Assembly: GCA_033063855.1 (NCBI GenBank)
Contig: CP093830.1
Coordinates: 13,888,854 to 13,952,853, forward strand
Length of the DNA stretch: 64,000 nt
Reading direction: 5' to 3'
From: Smittia aterrima
Lineage: Eukaryota; Arthropoda; Insecta; Diptera; Chironomidae
Under the pieces are notes generated by a model that saw only the letters and a program-made list of their open reading frames with translations, did no database searches and was not told where the DNA came from. The position numbers were made by a program, and so were the translations under genes. Positions within the stretch are counted from its first letter, which is position 1, and every line of letters begins with the position of its first letter. Positions 1-13,172 of this stretch are shown here, piece after piece.

Positions 1-1
1 A

Positions 2-136
2 AAAATGTATTTATGGGCCGAGAAACCAGAGAAGGAATCAGAGAAGTGGAACGTAACAAGAATTGAATTCCAGCTTAAAGGCGACGATGAGAAGCGACTT
101 ATTATTAAGAAATCAGATTATAGCCAAAGCAATTAA
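2..136 (+). CDS. 3' end of an unidentified gene (COA1/TIM21-like?)
   Basis: An open frame enters from the left edge and ends at TAA 134-136, giving 44 residues of a C-terminus. It is rich in Lys/Glu and contains the pattern W-N-V-T-R-I-E-F-Q-L followed by a short charged tail. The pattern W-x-(L/V)-x-x-(I/V)-x-(L/F)-x-L close to a basic/acidic C-terminus resembles the end of COA1/TIM21-type inner-mitochondrial-membrane proteins, but this is a weak visual match only. An AATAAA at 149-154 follows directly, which supports a genuine gene end. The rest of the gene lies outside the window. Confidence 0.5.
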   Translation, partial: KMYLWAEKPEKESEKWNVTRIEFQLKGDDEKRLIIKKSDYSQSN

Positions 137-148
137 AGACGGGGTTTG

Positions 149-154
149 AATAAA
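149..154 (+). terminator. poly(A) signal of the left-edge gene
   Basis: AATAAA lies 12 bases after the stop codon of the fragment at 2-136. It would place that transcript's end about 150-200 bp before the PDPR start codon. Confidence 0.45.
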
Positions 155-358
155 ATCAGCACTTAATTAGAGTAAAGTTCAAGCAGCTCTTATAAGGATC
201 CAGCACATGACGAAACTTTATTCAACAAATAACAAATCAAACAAAAGCGCGCATGATCCGCGTTTCGAAATCTCACTGTAGTCAGCTGTTGAGAAAATAT
301 TTTCAAAACAACTGAGTGATAGTAAAAAGTGAAAAATCTTAAAATAGCGGTCAGCGCG

Positions 359-3166
359 ATGCTGAAAATTATAACAAGACAATCATTTTATCCGAATTAT
401 CTCCAATGCTGCCATCAGCCAGTAAGATTGATTTCATCAGCCCTCGCTGATGAGTTTGATTTGCTGCCTAAGAAATCGCGAGTTGTAATTTGTGGGAGTG
501 GACTTGCAGGAAGTTCCCTTGCGTATCATCTTGCTCTTGAAGGTCATCATGCTGTGATACTCGAACGGGGAAGAATCGATGACAACAGACAGTTCAAAGA
601 CAGTGGAAGCAGTGGTTTAGTTGGAAATTTTAAGAACAGTGCGAAACAGGTGAAACTTGGACAGCACTCTTTGAATCTTATTACCGAATTAACGAATAAA
701 GGATTTGATATTGGATGGAATCAATGTGGTTCATTGAATGTAGCAAGAACTTCCGATCGAATGATTCAATATCGTAAGATGAAATCACAAAGTGCTGCTT
801 GGAAAATTGAATGCCAAATGTTAAGCCCTGAAGAATGCAAAGAAATTTGTCCTTTAATAGAAACGAATGATCTTAAAGGAGGCCTCTTTGTTCCCAAAGA
901 CGGAGTTGTTGACAAGGAAAAGCTTCGTCAAGTTCTTATTAAAGAAGCTGTTAAAAGAGGAGTAACTTTGGTTGAGAACTGTCAAGTTGAAAAGATTTTC
1001 CAGAGCGATCATCGTGTTAGTGCCGTCCAAACAAATTTAGGAACGATCGAGTGTGTTTACTTCGTTAACGCTGCTGGTTTCTGGGCGAGATCGATTGGTC
1101 AGCTTAGCGAACCTTATGTTAAAGGTGATTTATTTTCCACATTTTTTTGGCACTTATATTAAATATCCATTTTAGTTCCACTTCATCCTGTCAGTCATCA
1201 GTTTATAATCGCTCAAACAGAACCAGAGAATCTTAAGAAGTTACCTTGTGTACTCTACGATCTCGATGGCCGCATTTATCTTCGTGAGTTCAACGGAAAA
1301 ATTCTTGCTGGAGGATTTGAGGAACGTGCAAAGCCTGTGTTTGAGGACGGAATCTTGCCGGACTCTCCTAAAAAACGTTTTACAGTTATTAAACCAGATT
1401 TCGGACAATTCGCTGAGCTTCTTGAGGAAATACTTCATCGTGTTCCATCAATGAGGGATTCAAAATTCGTTAGGCTGTCAAATATACCCGAGATTTTCAG
1501 TCCAGATTGTCTGTGGTTACTGGGAGAGGCACCAGAAATTCAAAACTATTACATGGCAGCAGGAATGATGTTGGATGACGTGGGAGGCGGAATTGGTAAA
1601 GCGCTTGCAGATATGCTTACACTCGGCCACGCAAGAATTGATCCAGAAGTTGATGTATCTCGTTTTCTCGGATTACACAACAACCGAAAGTATCTGAGGG
1701 ATAGAGTTAAAGAAATTCACTCGATTCCTTATGGAATTAAATATCCTTTTCCCGAATATGAAACAGGAAGAAAACTGCGAACATCTCCAATCTTTCCTGT
1801 GCTTCAAGAAGCTGGTGCAGTGTTTGGACAACTGATGGGATACGAGAGACCAAATTACTTTGACAAAGCTGGAATAGAGCTTGACGAAAATGGAGCTCCA
1901 AATTACAGAATCGCTTACACAAAGACGTTTGGAAAACCTCATTGGTTTGATTTTGCTGCCGACGAATATCGAGCGTGCCGTGAGAAAGTTGGTCTTTGCG
2001 ATTATTCTTCCTTTACCAAAATCGACCTTTGGTCAAAAGACAAGACAGAAATCGTTGACTTCCTTCAATATCTTTGTAGTAACGATGTCGATATCAAAAT
2101 CGGAGGTAAATGATCTAATAATTTTTATTAATTTGTATTAACTGGGATCCTTGTTAAGATATTTGTCATACTGGAATGCAAAACGAACACAGCGGAGGAT
2201 ATGAGAACGATTGTTCATTAGCGAGGTTGAGTGATAACCATTATATGATGATTGCACCAACAACTCAACAAACACGTTGTAAAGCTTGGATCAGACGTCA
2301 TTTGCCAAAAGGAAAACACTCAATTCATTTAAGTGATGTCACATCAAGTTACACAGCGATTTGCATTATGGGCCCTTTCTCAAGAAAGCTTCTCTCCGAA
2401 CTAACGGATACTGACTTATCAGCAAAGAACTTTCCCTTTTTCACCTATAAAGAACTCGATGTGGGGCTTGCGAATGGTGTTCGAGCATTCAACTTGACTC
2501 ACACAGGAGGTGAGTGACTACATAAAGTTTATTACTTGCTCTAATAGTTTTATTCTTTCTTCAGAACTCGGTTATGTGCTCTACATCCCGAACGAGTTTG
2601 CCCTTCACGTTTACAGCCAAATTTGGGAGAAAGGTCAGAAGCACGGAATTAAACATTGTGGCTACTATGCGATGCGAGCTTTGCGTGTGGAAAAATTCTT
2701 TGCTTTCTGGGGTCAAGACTTGGACACGTACACAACACCACTAGAGTGCGGAAGAACCTGGCGAGTTAAATTTGATAAGAAATTCATTGGTCGCGATGCT
2801 CTATTGAAACAGAAGGAAAACGGAGTCAATAGAATTTATATTCAACTTCTACTTGATGATCACGATGCTGATATCGATATTTGGCCATCAGGAAGTGAAC
2901 CAATTTTCCGAGATGGGAAACTCTGCGGCCAAACGACAACAACGAGTTATGGATTCACCTTCCAGAAGCAAGTTTGTCTTGGATTCGTTCAAGACATTGA
3001 TGTCGATGGAAATTTCCAGCCTGTCACTACCGAATATATTCTAAATGGAGAATACGAAATCGAGATTTGTGGAATTAGATATTCTTGCAAAATTAATCTG
3101 CACAGTCCAAATTTGCCCAGCTTATTCCCGGATCATGAGCGTGAGCAGTATCAAGCGACTAGGTGA
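359..3166 (+). CDS. PDPR: Pyruvate dehydrogenase phosphatase regulatory subunit (PDPR), mitochondrial
   Basis: Exons 359-1124, 1176-2105, 2159-2509 and 2565-3166 encode 882 aa, close to the vertebrate length (about 880). Introns are 51-55 bp and all phase 1. The start is the ATG at 359; the frame is open slightly further upstream but without an ATG. Residues 1-35 are basic and Ser-rich, as a mitochondrial presequence. Next comes a FAD-binding Rossmann motif (VVICGSGLAGSSLAYHL), a DAO-type oxidoreductase domain (DLDGRIYLREFNGKILAGGFEER), and a C-terminal GcvT-like aminomethyltransferase domain (GGYENDCS, ALRVEKFFAFWGQD, TTPLECGR). In mammals PDPR is the non-catalytic flavoprotein partner of pyruvate dehydrogenase phosphatase in the matrix. 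The related sarcosine/dimethylglycine dehydrogenases are alternatives, but the central and C-terminal motifs fit PDPR much better. It runs tail to tail with SDHA. Confidence 0.93.
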
Positions 3167-3730
3167 AAAAGGTTTTATAAGTTGAAGCTCAAGCAACTTG
3201 ATTTCATAAAAACGAGAAGGATGTTGCAACTTGATCCGTTATACAAGAAATAAAATTTCAACGAGTGTTTTCTGCCCGAATTGTTTTTCATGAATTGTAA
3301 TAAAAATTATTTCATCAAAATATTGTTAAAGATGACTTATTCATTCGCATCTATTTCAACAATTTATTTACCAATTTACTTCATTTAAAAAATTATTTTT
3401 GGTATTTCGAACACAATGGAACGATTTTATTTAAGATATTCTTCACTCGTCGTTTGTTTAAGCACACTATCCAATGCTAACTCTAAAAAAATTGCTGAAT
3501 TTTTTTCTGCCTTGATTGAAAGCATAATTTAAGAAGTGATGTTGCTATTGATAATTTTCGCTGACTTGGTTTTGAGTAAGGATTTTAAATTCTCAAAAAG
3601 ACTCGATTTTAATACTTGCTGTTGAAATGGACGAGATGAAAGGGAGGGCGATAGAATAAAAGTAAAAGAGGTGCAGATTTAAGAAATCATACAAGATGTT
3701 GACACATTACAGCGTAATTGAAGACGAAAC
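3167..3730. other. Intergenic, between converging PDPR and SDHA 3' ends
   Basis: About 560 bp of AT-rich sequence holding the 3' UTRs of both convergent genes. I see no additional exon, repeat or RNA gene. Confidence 0.6.
3249..3254 (+). terminator. poly(A) signal of PDPR
   Basis: AATAAA lies about 83 bases after the PDPR stop codon, in AT-rich sequence, so the 3' UTR would be about 100 nt. Confidence 0.5.
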
Positions 3731-6081
3731 TTAATAGGAACGGATCGCAGGTGGAACAGTTTTGCATTCCTCGCCTAAAGTTTTATCGATGACCGGTCTG
3801 TAGTCGATTTTTACTTCTCCGGTATCTTTGTTGATCCATGTAAGTGTGTGCTTGCGCCAATGCTCGGTAATGGGCTTTGCTTGTTGACCCTCAAGTGGCT
3901 TGCTATAGTCATATTCATCTGATCTATCTTTGAAGTCTTCACGAGCATGTGCGCCTCTTGATTCTTTACGATTTTCAGCCGCTACGATCGTCATGTTAGC
4001 GTTAAGAAGGAGATTTTGCAATTCTAGTGTCTCAACAAGATCAGAATTCCAGATCAATGAACGGTCAGATACTTTGACGTCTTTAATGGTCTTATAGATG
4101 CCTGCCATCTTATTCACGCCTTCCTTAAGTGAAGTCGCCTCGCGGAAGACAGCTGCATGATTTTGCATAGTTTTTTGCATGTTGAGACGTAAATCTGCTG
4201 TTGGGATTGTTCCATTGGCATTGCGAACCCAGTCAAGATTAGCAACTGACTCTTCACCAGCGTTGTTCGAAAGTGAAGGAACTTTCTCTCCTGGTCGGTT
4301 CTCTTCAGCAATTGTTTTAGCACAGGCACGTCCGAAAACTACAAGATCAAGAAGCGAGTTGGCTCCAAGACGATTAGCACCATGAACTGATGAACAGGCA
4401 GCTTCACCACAAGCGTAAAGTCCAGGAACAATGACGTCTTCTCCGTTTTTGTTGATAGTAAGTACTTGTCCGCGGTAGTTCGTTGGTGTTCCTCCCATGT
4501 TGTAATGAACTGTTGGCAATACAGGGATTGGTTCACGAGTTACGTCAACACCAGCAAAAATCATAGCAGTCTCGGAGATTCCAGGAAGTCTCTGGTGCAA
4601 TTGCTCTGGGGGCAAATGGTGGAGTTGCAAGAAAACGTGGTCCTTTTCTGGTCCGCATCCGCGTCCCTCGCGAATTTCAATGGTCATTGAACGAGATACA
4701 ACGTCACGAGAGGCAAGATCTTTGGCAACTGGAGCATATCGCTCCATGAAGCGCTCTCCTTGAGAGTTGATAAGATATCCACCTTCACCGCGACATCCCT
4801 CAGTAATCAAACAACCGGCTCCGTAGATTCCAGTTGGATGGAACTGAACGAACTCTAAATCTTCTGATGCGAGTCCAGCTCGAGCAGCCATAGCTGTTCC
4901 ATCACCTGTGCAAGTGTGAGCAGATGTGCATGAGAAGTAGGCACGACCGTATCCACCAGTTGCAAGAACAGTGTTCTTTGCGCGGAAACTAAAATAAATA
5001 TTTTATGAGAATTATTGGTTTCAATTAATTTTTAAAATCAACTTACCGATGAATTGTTCCGTCTTCCAAGTTTAATGCAATAACTCCTCGGCATTCCCCA
5101 TTCTCCATCAAGAGATCCATTGCGAAGTACTCAATAAAATAGTCGCAGTTGTAACTTAATGATTGTCCATAAAGTGTATGAAGAAGTGAATGGCCGGTTC
5201 TGCAAGTGAACATTAAGTCAATCAATGATTCAAGAGCCTAAGTTAAATTTATTTACCTGTCAGCGACGCAACAGCAACGATGAGCTTGACCACCCTTGCC
5301 GTAATTGTAGCTTTGGCCACCGAAAGCTCTCTGATAGATTTTACCATCGGGAGTTCGGGAGAAAGGCATTCCGTAATTTTCCAATTCGATAACGGCCTTT
5401 GGTGCTTCACGAGTCATGTAATGAATGGCATCTTGATCTCCAAGCCAATCGGATCCTTTAACTGTATCATACATGTGCCACTTCCAATCATCGTTCTCCA
5501 TATTTCCGAGAGCGGCATTGATTCCACCTTGTGCTGCTACCGTATGTGATCGAGTTGGGAAAAGCTTTGTAATTACGGCGGTCTTGAAACCTTCGGCAAC
5601 TAAACCAAAAGCCGCTCGCAAGCCAGCGCCGCCTGAAAATATTTTAAGAGTTTGGTAATTTTTTTTTGACTAATCTAGTTTGTTCTCATTAGTTCTTACC
5701 AGCACCAACGACAACAGCATCAAATTCATGATCTACGACTTGGTAGGCGTTCGAAATTGCATCAGAATTGGCTTTCGATTTGTTGGATCCAACTGTGAAG
5801 TGAAGATTTCTCGACGAAGCTGCCGAGATTGATTTCAACTGCAAGTAATTAAGTGTTATCAACGGAACATCTCTAATTAGTGTCACATAAATAAAAGTAA
5901 TTTAGATTAGACATTTTTTTCCAAAAATTTAAAGAAAATTATGTAACTTTGAGCTACGAAAAGTAAATTTGTAACTTTATCCACGATTTTCGCGTAAATC
6001 GAAGATTCGATAATATTGACAACTCACTATAGTTTGTGTATTCTTGGTAAACAACGATGAGCACTTCAAAATTCCGCTCAT
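3731..6081 (-). CDS. SdhA: Succinate dehydrogenase flavoprotein subunit (complex II)
   Basis: Five exons, read on the minus strand: 6081-6028, 5838-5700, 5632-5257, 5199-5047 and 4988-3731, giving 641 aa. Exon 1 is a short presequence exon (ATG at 6081, beginning MSGIL) ending at a perfect GTGAGT donor; the first intron is 189 bp. The protein oxidises succinate to fumarate on the matrix side of the inner membrane and passes electrons to SdhB. Visible hallmarks: FAD-binding VVVGAGGAGLRAAFG near residue 60; the covalent-FAD His in RSHTVAAQGG (about residue 94); HRCCCVADRTGH; the active-site stretch QFHPTGIYGAGCLITEGCRGEGG; HYNMGG; GEAACSSVHGANRLGANSLLD; and the conserved end TVPPAIRSY. All key residues are present and I see nothing broken. 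Confidence 0.97.
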
Positions 6082-7026
6082 GTTTCCAATTTACGCCTCT
6101 CCTCAATGAAAACAAACCAGCGAATAAAATATTTTTTCTAAACTTTGTAACTTTGAAAGCGTTCAAAAGTTTGAAAAATAAGCGGAAGATAAATTATTTT
6201 TGCGAAGAAACTTTTTTATTCTTAAAACAAATTGCAAAATGTAACATAGTTCCGAAAATTAACTTAATTAGCTCAATATAGCCGTATCAATTAATTAAAA
6301 AACATATTTTGGTAAAACCTACGTAGTTTGCAATGAAGTGGCTTTTGATCAAGAATATTTTTTTGTGTATCACGATTTAGCTTTTGTTTCAAGTTATTTT
6401 TTATCTGTCGAAGATATCTCCGCTTTACGTTGGTTTTTGCTGTTTTTCAAATCTGATTTTATCACATTTTGGTTTTGAATTTTCCTTTCTTGAATTTCTT
6501 GAAGGCTCAATTAAAATTTGCCCAATTCAGTTTTTTATCTCTAAGTTTTCTTAAAATTAATTTTAATATTTCTCTTATCTAGTTTTAAAGAGATTTGAGA
6601 TGTTAAGAAGGAAAATATTCCACATCAATAATTGCAAAGATCTTTTTGTAAAAGAAATGAAAAAGGAACGATTATCAATTAAATTCTGCCACGAAGGCTT
6701 CTAAAGTCTTCACTAAGAACATCGAAAAATATTTGAGTTTCTCTAAAAATAAGTTATTCTTCTGCGTAAATGCTTCTTTTTGCATGAAAACTTTCAGAAG
6801 TCTATTCGTCAAATGCTTTCCTAAATATCCATTTTGAGAAAAGTTTCTATAAATTAAAGGGAAATTTCAAAGTTGATTTTCGAGCTTAAACAAAATAGAA
6901 TTCGTTGGAAGCTGAGAGGTTGCTGTCACCAAAAGTAACTTGAAGAGTTCGATGAATTTAATCGACACAGTCATTAAATTAGTTTTTCTAAGTAGTCAAC
7001 AGAAGAAGGAGCATAAATCGCGAAGC
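6082..7026. other. Intergenic, SdhA 5' flank
   Basis: About 945 bp of AT-rich sequence between the SdhA start and the F-box gene stop; both genes are on the minus strand. It must hold the SdhA promoter and 5' UTR. No coding exon or clear motif was found. Confidence 0.55.
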
Positions 7027-8248
7027 TTACAAAGAAAAATATTTCAGGAACTGCTGTGGTGGAACGAGTTGCGTTTGAGATTCCTGGGATACACCAGCTT
7101 TTTCTAATTTCTCTCGGAATTCTTTGCTTTCTGCAATACAAGGATGTCCCATACTAGGCCAAAATAAACAGGTGCAAAAGCGGCAAAGGGCTAGAACTTC
7201 AGTGTATTTGAAGTCTTCACGTAATCCATACTTCCTAAAATTTAAAATATTTGTGATATTTAATTAAAATAATTTAAAAAAAAATATTACTTTCGCAAAG
7301 CGTGGTAAATCGTTTGCCAGTTGCGATGACGTTCGTGCGTGTCCTCCAAACTTAACTTTTCCAAAATCGTTTCGATTTGTTGTTCAGTGAAGTGAAACTT
7401 GGCAAGCTCTCGCCAGATTCGTTGCTCTTGAACAATGTAGCTCATTAAAGACCATGCTTCAGCTGCTGACTCCAAGTCCTTGTGATCACTCATTTGCAAG
7501 ATGATTTTTCTGATGCATTCTTCGGGCAATTCTGTTAATCTTGGATCAATGTTCGTGCTTGGCTGAAGATCAATCTGACTAGCAATATTTTGAATTCGTT
7601 CGATTGTCTCGAGATGAGCCAGCCATAAATTCTGTGAGCCAAGTGGTTTGCCCCAACATTTCTGATTCTCTTGCTCGACTAATTGTCTCAACTGATCTAC
7701 AAGGCCCCGAAGAGTGTTGATATGCTGCTTGCTGTCACTTACGTGAATTGCTACTTCTTCAATCATTTGGAGAAGAGTTCTCTGAGCTCCACCAGATAAG
7801 CTTGTCATAACAGCCTCACCAGAGACTAAAAGCTTCAATAGAGCACAAATATATTGAAATCTTCGTTGGTTTCGAACGGAAGAACGAAAATCCAATCGCT
7901 TAACAGCATCGCCAAGTCCATTGAATCCAGCAATTTCTCTAGTGCATCTCAAAACTATCTGACAATGTGGAGGAATCACCTCTAACTCCGATTGTTGTCC
8001 ATCTGTTGCATTTCTGTATAAAAAGAAAAATGTTTTTATTGATTTCTACAATTTTCATTTCCTGGTTCAACGATTTGAGCTATTACGAAACAACTTGTGA
8101 ATTTCTCATCAAAACTAAATCAGAATTTCTGTTTTGATTTATTTTACCTCTTCGTTTCACACTCGAGCACCTTCGACTTTTCCCAACCCTCATCTGTTTT
8201 CACCCATTCTTCTCCATTCGATCTCCAGTCCTTCGAAATGAATGGCAT
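7027..8248 (-). CDS. FBXO32: F-box protein of the FBXO25/FBXO32 (atrogin-1) family
   Basis: Three exons on the minus strand, 8248-8148, 8013-7291 and 7234-7027, give 343 aa (vertebrate FBXO25/32 are about 355-367). The start at 8248 gives the family's N-terminus (MPFISKDWRSNGEEWVKTDEGW). The domain before the F-box contains RLDFRSSVRNQRRFQYI, the F-box lies around residues 193-242 (LTELPEECIRKIILQMSD), and the C-terminus has a Cys/His cluster (LCRFCTCLFW, MGHPC) and the ending QQFLKYFSL, matching the vertebrate FIxLFKF tail. The family are substrate receptors of SCF ubiquitin ligases, and atrogin-1 acts in muscle protein turnover. Insects usually have one gene co-orthologous to FBXO25 and FBXO32, so the two cannot be told apart here. 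Confidence 0.88.
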
Positions 8249-9611
8249 TCTCAAAATTTTCTTCGCGCAATGACAAAAAAAGCAATTGAAACGATTTCTC
8301 AATACTCTCACGACGAGCGAGAAAAAATATTTCCAAATTGCGTCTAAAATTGAATTATTTCTCGAGATCGTCTGACAATTTTCACAAACAGCTTCAGATT
8401 CGTTTTTGCTATTTTTAGTTATTTCTTTGCTTTTCCGTGGTCTCTTTCTTTCAATACTTTCACTATTGCGCAAATTTTATGTTTTGCTTATTTTAACTAA
8501 ATCCACTGATCTTGACGAGAATCTTGACTTGAATGAGATTAATAATTATTTTTCCAACTCGGATCAGCTAAAATTTTAATGCTTCACGTCAGTTTCAATT
8601 TAATTTTGATGAAAATTTTTTTTGTTCGATTCTTTGTTTGAAAGAGAGAAAATCGATTCAAGACAGAGCAAAACAAAAATCAGCTTGAACTTTGTGATTG
8701 TGTTAAAACTGAGCATAAAACTAATGTGAGCACGAAATAACACAAACAAGATTTGAGTACACCCCTTGTTAAGGAGAATTGGGGTTGAATATGAAAACAG
8801 GCAAGAAAATCTTAATTAATTAATTAAGTCACATCGGTGAATCCATCCGAGATCCGAGCTTAATTACCCCGCTCCATCAAAGATAAATTTATAAGTTGGT
8901 AATAATTATCGCATGTTAACAGTTAAATTATCTACTAAGTCAAAACTAAGTTAAATTATCAATCTGCGATTTTTTAGGCTCAGTTACGCTAAAGACCATG
9001 ACAGCGAAAAGTCTTTCTTTCCAATTTTCAAATGTGTCATGCGGCTTCAATTAGTCGTACGGCTTCAATCACAAACTATCTCCACTTCTGTAAATAAAAA
9101 GTTCTTTGCTTAAGTGAAAGCTCGTTAAAATGCACAGAGCGGTTGATTAATAATTAAGAAGAAAACAAAACTAAATGGAACTGGTAAAGAAGAAATGATC
9201 AAGAACAAACGAAGAAACTGAGAATGGAAGAAAGTAGAGAAAGAAATGTTTAACAATTCAGTCGGATTCGGTATTTTGAAGTGAAACGTCGCTCAGAAAA
9301 TTGACGCATCAGAAACTCGTTGAATTAATAACAAGTTACAAGAACATTTATCAATATATCAGTTATTTTGAGTGAATCCTCTCCTTTTTGCGAAAAAAAA
9401 AAATATTCATGTAAGGTCAACAACTGCAAAACGATTCAAAATCCTAAAGAGAACACAAGAATAAATTAACTGTTAACTGTTCTCGTTTTGAGTATACTTT
9501 ACGTATATTTCGCGTGACGTGACCTCTACGAGTAAAAGAAGCGATTATCTGTCCAGACGAACTTCTCTGTTTTGCTCCAATTTTGTAATAGAAACAAGAA
9601 ATTCTTGAAAC
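8249..9611. other. Divergent intergenic region
   Basis: About 1.36 kb between the F-box gene (reading left) and the first takeout gene (reading right), so both promoters should lie here. Simple AT-rich sequence; no exon or RNA gene recognised. Confidence 0.5.
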
Positions 9612-10678
9612 ATGATCAGGTTTGCCGTCTACTTGATGCTGCTTGCGGGAATTCTCAGTTGTGTTGTGGCAGAACAGCGTGAGTTTTACAAAATCTTTAT
9701 GACGATTCTCTCGATAACATTAATTCGTTTCAGCATATTTCGTTGAAAAATGTTATCGCGATGACCCGGACATTGACGAATGCCTTAAATATTCTGGAAA
9801 CAAACTCGCGAGCTTTTTACACGAAGGAATACCTGATCTTGGACTTGAAGAAGTAGAGCCAACAATCATTGATGAAATTTCCATTGCTCTCGGAGATGGT
9901 CCCGATGCCTATAGGTTGTGACTGTTTCACTAAAGTTTTGAATTCTTAATCCTCTTGAAATCATTACTTGCAGAGCTACTTTCAGCAATATTGAAGCATA
10001 CGGAGTTAGCAACATAAGTTTAGCTAAAGTTCGTTCCGACATAGATACTTATCAGTTCCAACTAACGTACGAAATTCCAAGAATCAAAGTTAGATCAAAT
10101 TTTAAGTCAACAGGAGTTCTGTAAGTATACTCATTCATTAAAAATTTCCACAACTTAAACAACAACAATTTAAGACTCTTGATCAAAGCATCCGGTGCGG
10201 GAGATTATTGGGGCGAATATGAGGGAGTAAAATGTAAAGTATATTTCAAAGGAGTTCCATACCAAAAAGAAGATGATGATAGAACGTTCCTTGCCGTTGA
10301 AAATGTCAAAATGGATTTCAGCGTGAGAGAAATCGAGATGGGAGTCGAGAATGATAATAACAACAAAGTCATTCGTGAGTTTAGTTTGAAAGTTTGATGA
10401 GGGAAATTGGGAAATCTCTCTAAGCTCTTAAGAGAAATCTCAAGAGAGGATTCTTATCAAACTTTTTATTTGGTTCTTCACTTATGTGATCAAATTTATT
10501 TCTTTATTCCGATATTTCAAAATTGACAGAAGCGGCGATGAACTTGTTCATAAATTCAAATGCTCAGGAACTTCTAAGGGAGATGAAACCACAGCTGAAG
10601 GAAAAACTAACGATCCTTCTTCATAACTTCATGGAGAATTTGTTTTCGAGAGTTCCGTTTGATGAATGGGTCGAATAA
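9612..10678 (+). CDS. Takeout/juvenile-hormone-binding-protein family, copy 1
   Basis: Five exons, 9612-9678, 9734-9914, 9974-10120, 10175-10374 and 10530-10678, encode 247 aa, typical for the family. Exon 1 is a signal peptide (hydrophobic run ending SCVVA). The mature N-terminus has the two family cysteines in KCYRDDPDIDECL, followed by the IPDLGLEEVEPTIIDEI segment, the alternating beta-strand region (FSNIEAYGVSNISLAKV, YEIPRIKV) and a final helix (LREMKPQLKEKLTILLHNFMEN, then FDEWVE). The family are secreted all-beta/alpha-barrel carriers of hydrophobic ligands such as juvenile hormone. The ligand here is unknown. It lies about 2.5 kb upstream of a paralogue in the same orientation. Confidence 0.88.
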
Positions 10679-13172
10679 ATCAACCAACAATGATGGCGCA
10701 TATGGAAATTTTTATTTATTTTTTGTCTTTATGGAATAAATTTTCAGTTTTTCAACGGTTCTGTCTTTGATTTATCATGATTTGTTGGTTCAATTTGGTT
10801 CCTCTTTCAGTCATGGAGCGAGAAAACTAATTGGATACATGGATTGGTCAAATGACGTTATGCTTCGACGAAGCTTTTGTTGAAAGCTTACACAAAATGG
10901 TTTAAACGTGACGATTGTCGTCATCGATCAGTGTTCGCTAGTACGAAAAACTTTTCGCATTGAAATGCAAATTAATTTCAGTTATTTTAAGAAGAGTTCG
11001 AACATCAAAATATTTTATTTTCACTTTGACTACTTCAAATATTCTGGAAATTTTATATCTCTTATTCAATCAAATAATTAGCTAATAATACTACGTTAAA
11101 CCACAAGCTTCGTTTTTCATCAAACAAGTTCAGGCAAGAGCGAGAAATATTTAACAAAAATTCTTTGAGATTTTTTCGCCATTCGCGTTTAGCACGTTTA
11201 GACGCAAAAATTATTTTCGCAGCGTGCGGAGCATGTTAAAAGCTTGAGGATTTATTGTCTCTCGTTTCAGTTTGCTTGCGAGCGTCGATCTGTTGAACAG
11301 CTGGGGAAAACTAAAGTTTCAAGTGCTGTCGCTTGCTTAAAGTGTGTGACGAACAAATAAAAGTTAAGCGAAAGTTCTCGAGTAGAAATAACATCGAGTA
11401 GCAAGGTGAAGTTGAAAGACTTGTGTAGCATCTCAAGTGAATTAAGCTAGTTTCAGATAATCGACAATTAATAGAATCAACCACAAAATCTCTTTTGAAT
11501 CGACAATTTTCAACTTTAAAAGATTCAACGATTAGAAGATATTTTATAAAGTTTCATTAACATTTTCCGTTGAGTTTCTTGCGTGAAAACCGTGAAAATA
11601 TTTTCATTGTTCCTTGGGCCACGAAGATACGAAGATGACGGTGGTAGAAACGTGAAACTTTAAAAGCTCGCAAAACGTTTCCAACACTTGTCATAAATTC
11701 TCCTTCAGGGACTGTAAATTTACATAAATGATGAGTCGATGAAAATTTCCAAATAGTTTTTCGCCATCGTAGAGAGCGAGGAGCTGTCGTGATGGAAATT
11801 TATTTGAACAGTTAAATTTATCGATGCAAAACTGAAACAAATAAAACAAATTCATCTTCACGTCGCAGAAGCGATGAATAAATATAATTTGTGCTTAAAA
11901 GTTTCTCATTTTCGATGGACGCATATGTGAAACAGACACTAAGTGGATAAAGCACGATCTATCAATGACGTCAAGTTGCAATAAAAGTTTCGCTACTCTT
12001 CATTTTATAGTTAAAAAAAACATCGAATAATTCAATTTATATTATTTGAGTGAAAGGCTTTTAACTATTTTAATTTAGCTATAGCGGAATATTTATGCTC
12101 TTCACATACACACACACTCACGTACATAAAAAGTTTTAGCTTAAATGAATTTTCACAGCAGCGAGAAAAAAATTAGTTAAAGAATTTTTTAACCAGAGGA
12201 TAAAGCAACGTCATGCTATAAATGCATCGGAATCCTGAGGGGGTTGAGGCTCGTCGCCCACAGAACAAGTGCAAACGAGTCACGAAAATGTTTTCAAGCA
12301 ATTTATTTGTTTTCATTAAAAATTCATTAAAATGATTGCTTCATAATAGTTTATCTGAGGGAAGTTGTAGTGAGAGAACACAACACATTTGTGGCTTAAA
12401 AACACATCCACTCAAAGCGCACACAAGGCAAAATGCAAGCACTAGTAAGAGAAATGAAAATCAAACATGAAATGTCGTTCAAGGCGAATCGACAGAGCGT
12501 TTACTTTGAACTTAAAAGAGTCTTAGAAGAAAAATCTATTGCATTAAAATAAATTGAATTTGAACTTGTCTTGTCACAACGTTCGCGGCATTTTTACTTT
12601 TACGCCAATGTAGAGCAGTGTATGGGAAAATTTCAAGCTCAATGTAAACGTGAAAATGTACACAAAATCTTGAAGTGCATGCGAGCGCTTGTGGCCGGGT
12701 TGAAAACGTGCTCTCAGGGACAACTGCTGCAGAATGAATTGCTTTGCTAAATGTCGCTGTAATCTTCGCAACGTGATCGTCAGTTTTCATCACTGCTAAT
12801 TGAATTTATCGATTGATGACTGTTCAAACGTTAAAAAATTATCAAGTATTTGTTTGTTTGTTCCTTGTTGCTGAGGGAAAACAGAAACTAAAAATCGACA
12901 ACCGTTGCTTCTTAAATGCCCAAAATAAATTGAAATAATTTAGGTTCAGAAATTGAACCCTTAAAAAAAAGATTTTCAGGAAAATGATTTGTTTCATAAT
13001 TTGTTAATTAGCTGCATCATCATTTCTCACTTAATGAAACTTCTAGAAGCAAAGTGATTCGCAGACTTCAAGAACATTTTAATTAATACGATCTCGTTCT
13101 GAGAAATCTTTTAACTGGTTTTAAATCTTTTAATTGCAGGCATTTACTGTGTTTTAAGTTCACGGCAAAATC
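10679..13172. other. Intergenic between the two takeout genes
   Basis: About 2.5 kb of AT-rich sequence. It holds the 3' UTR of copy 1 (AATAAA near 10734) and presumably the promoter of copy 2. A short CA-rich run lies near 12110-12125. No exon was supported. Confidence 0.45.

Noticed and set aside
12110..12125. Short CA repeat
   Set aside because: Only a few units long; ordinary simple sequence rather than a meaningful element.
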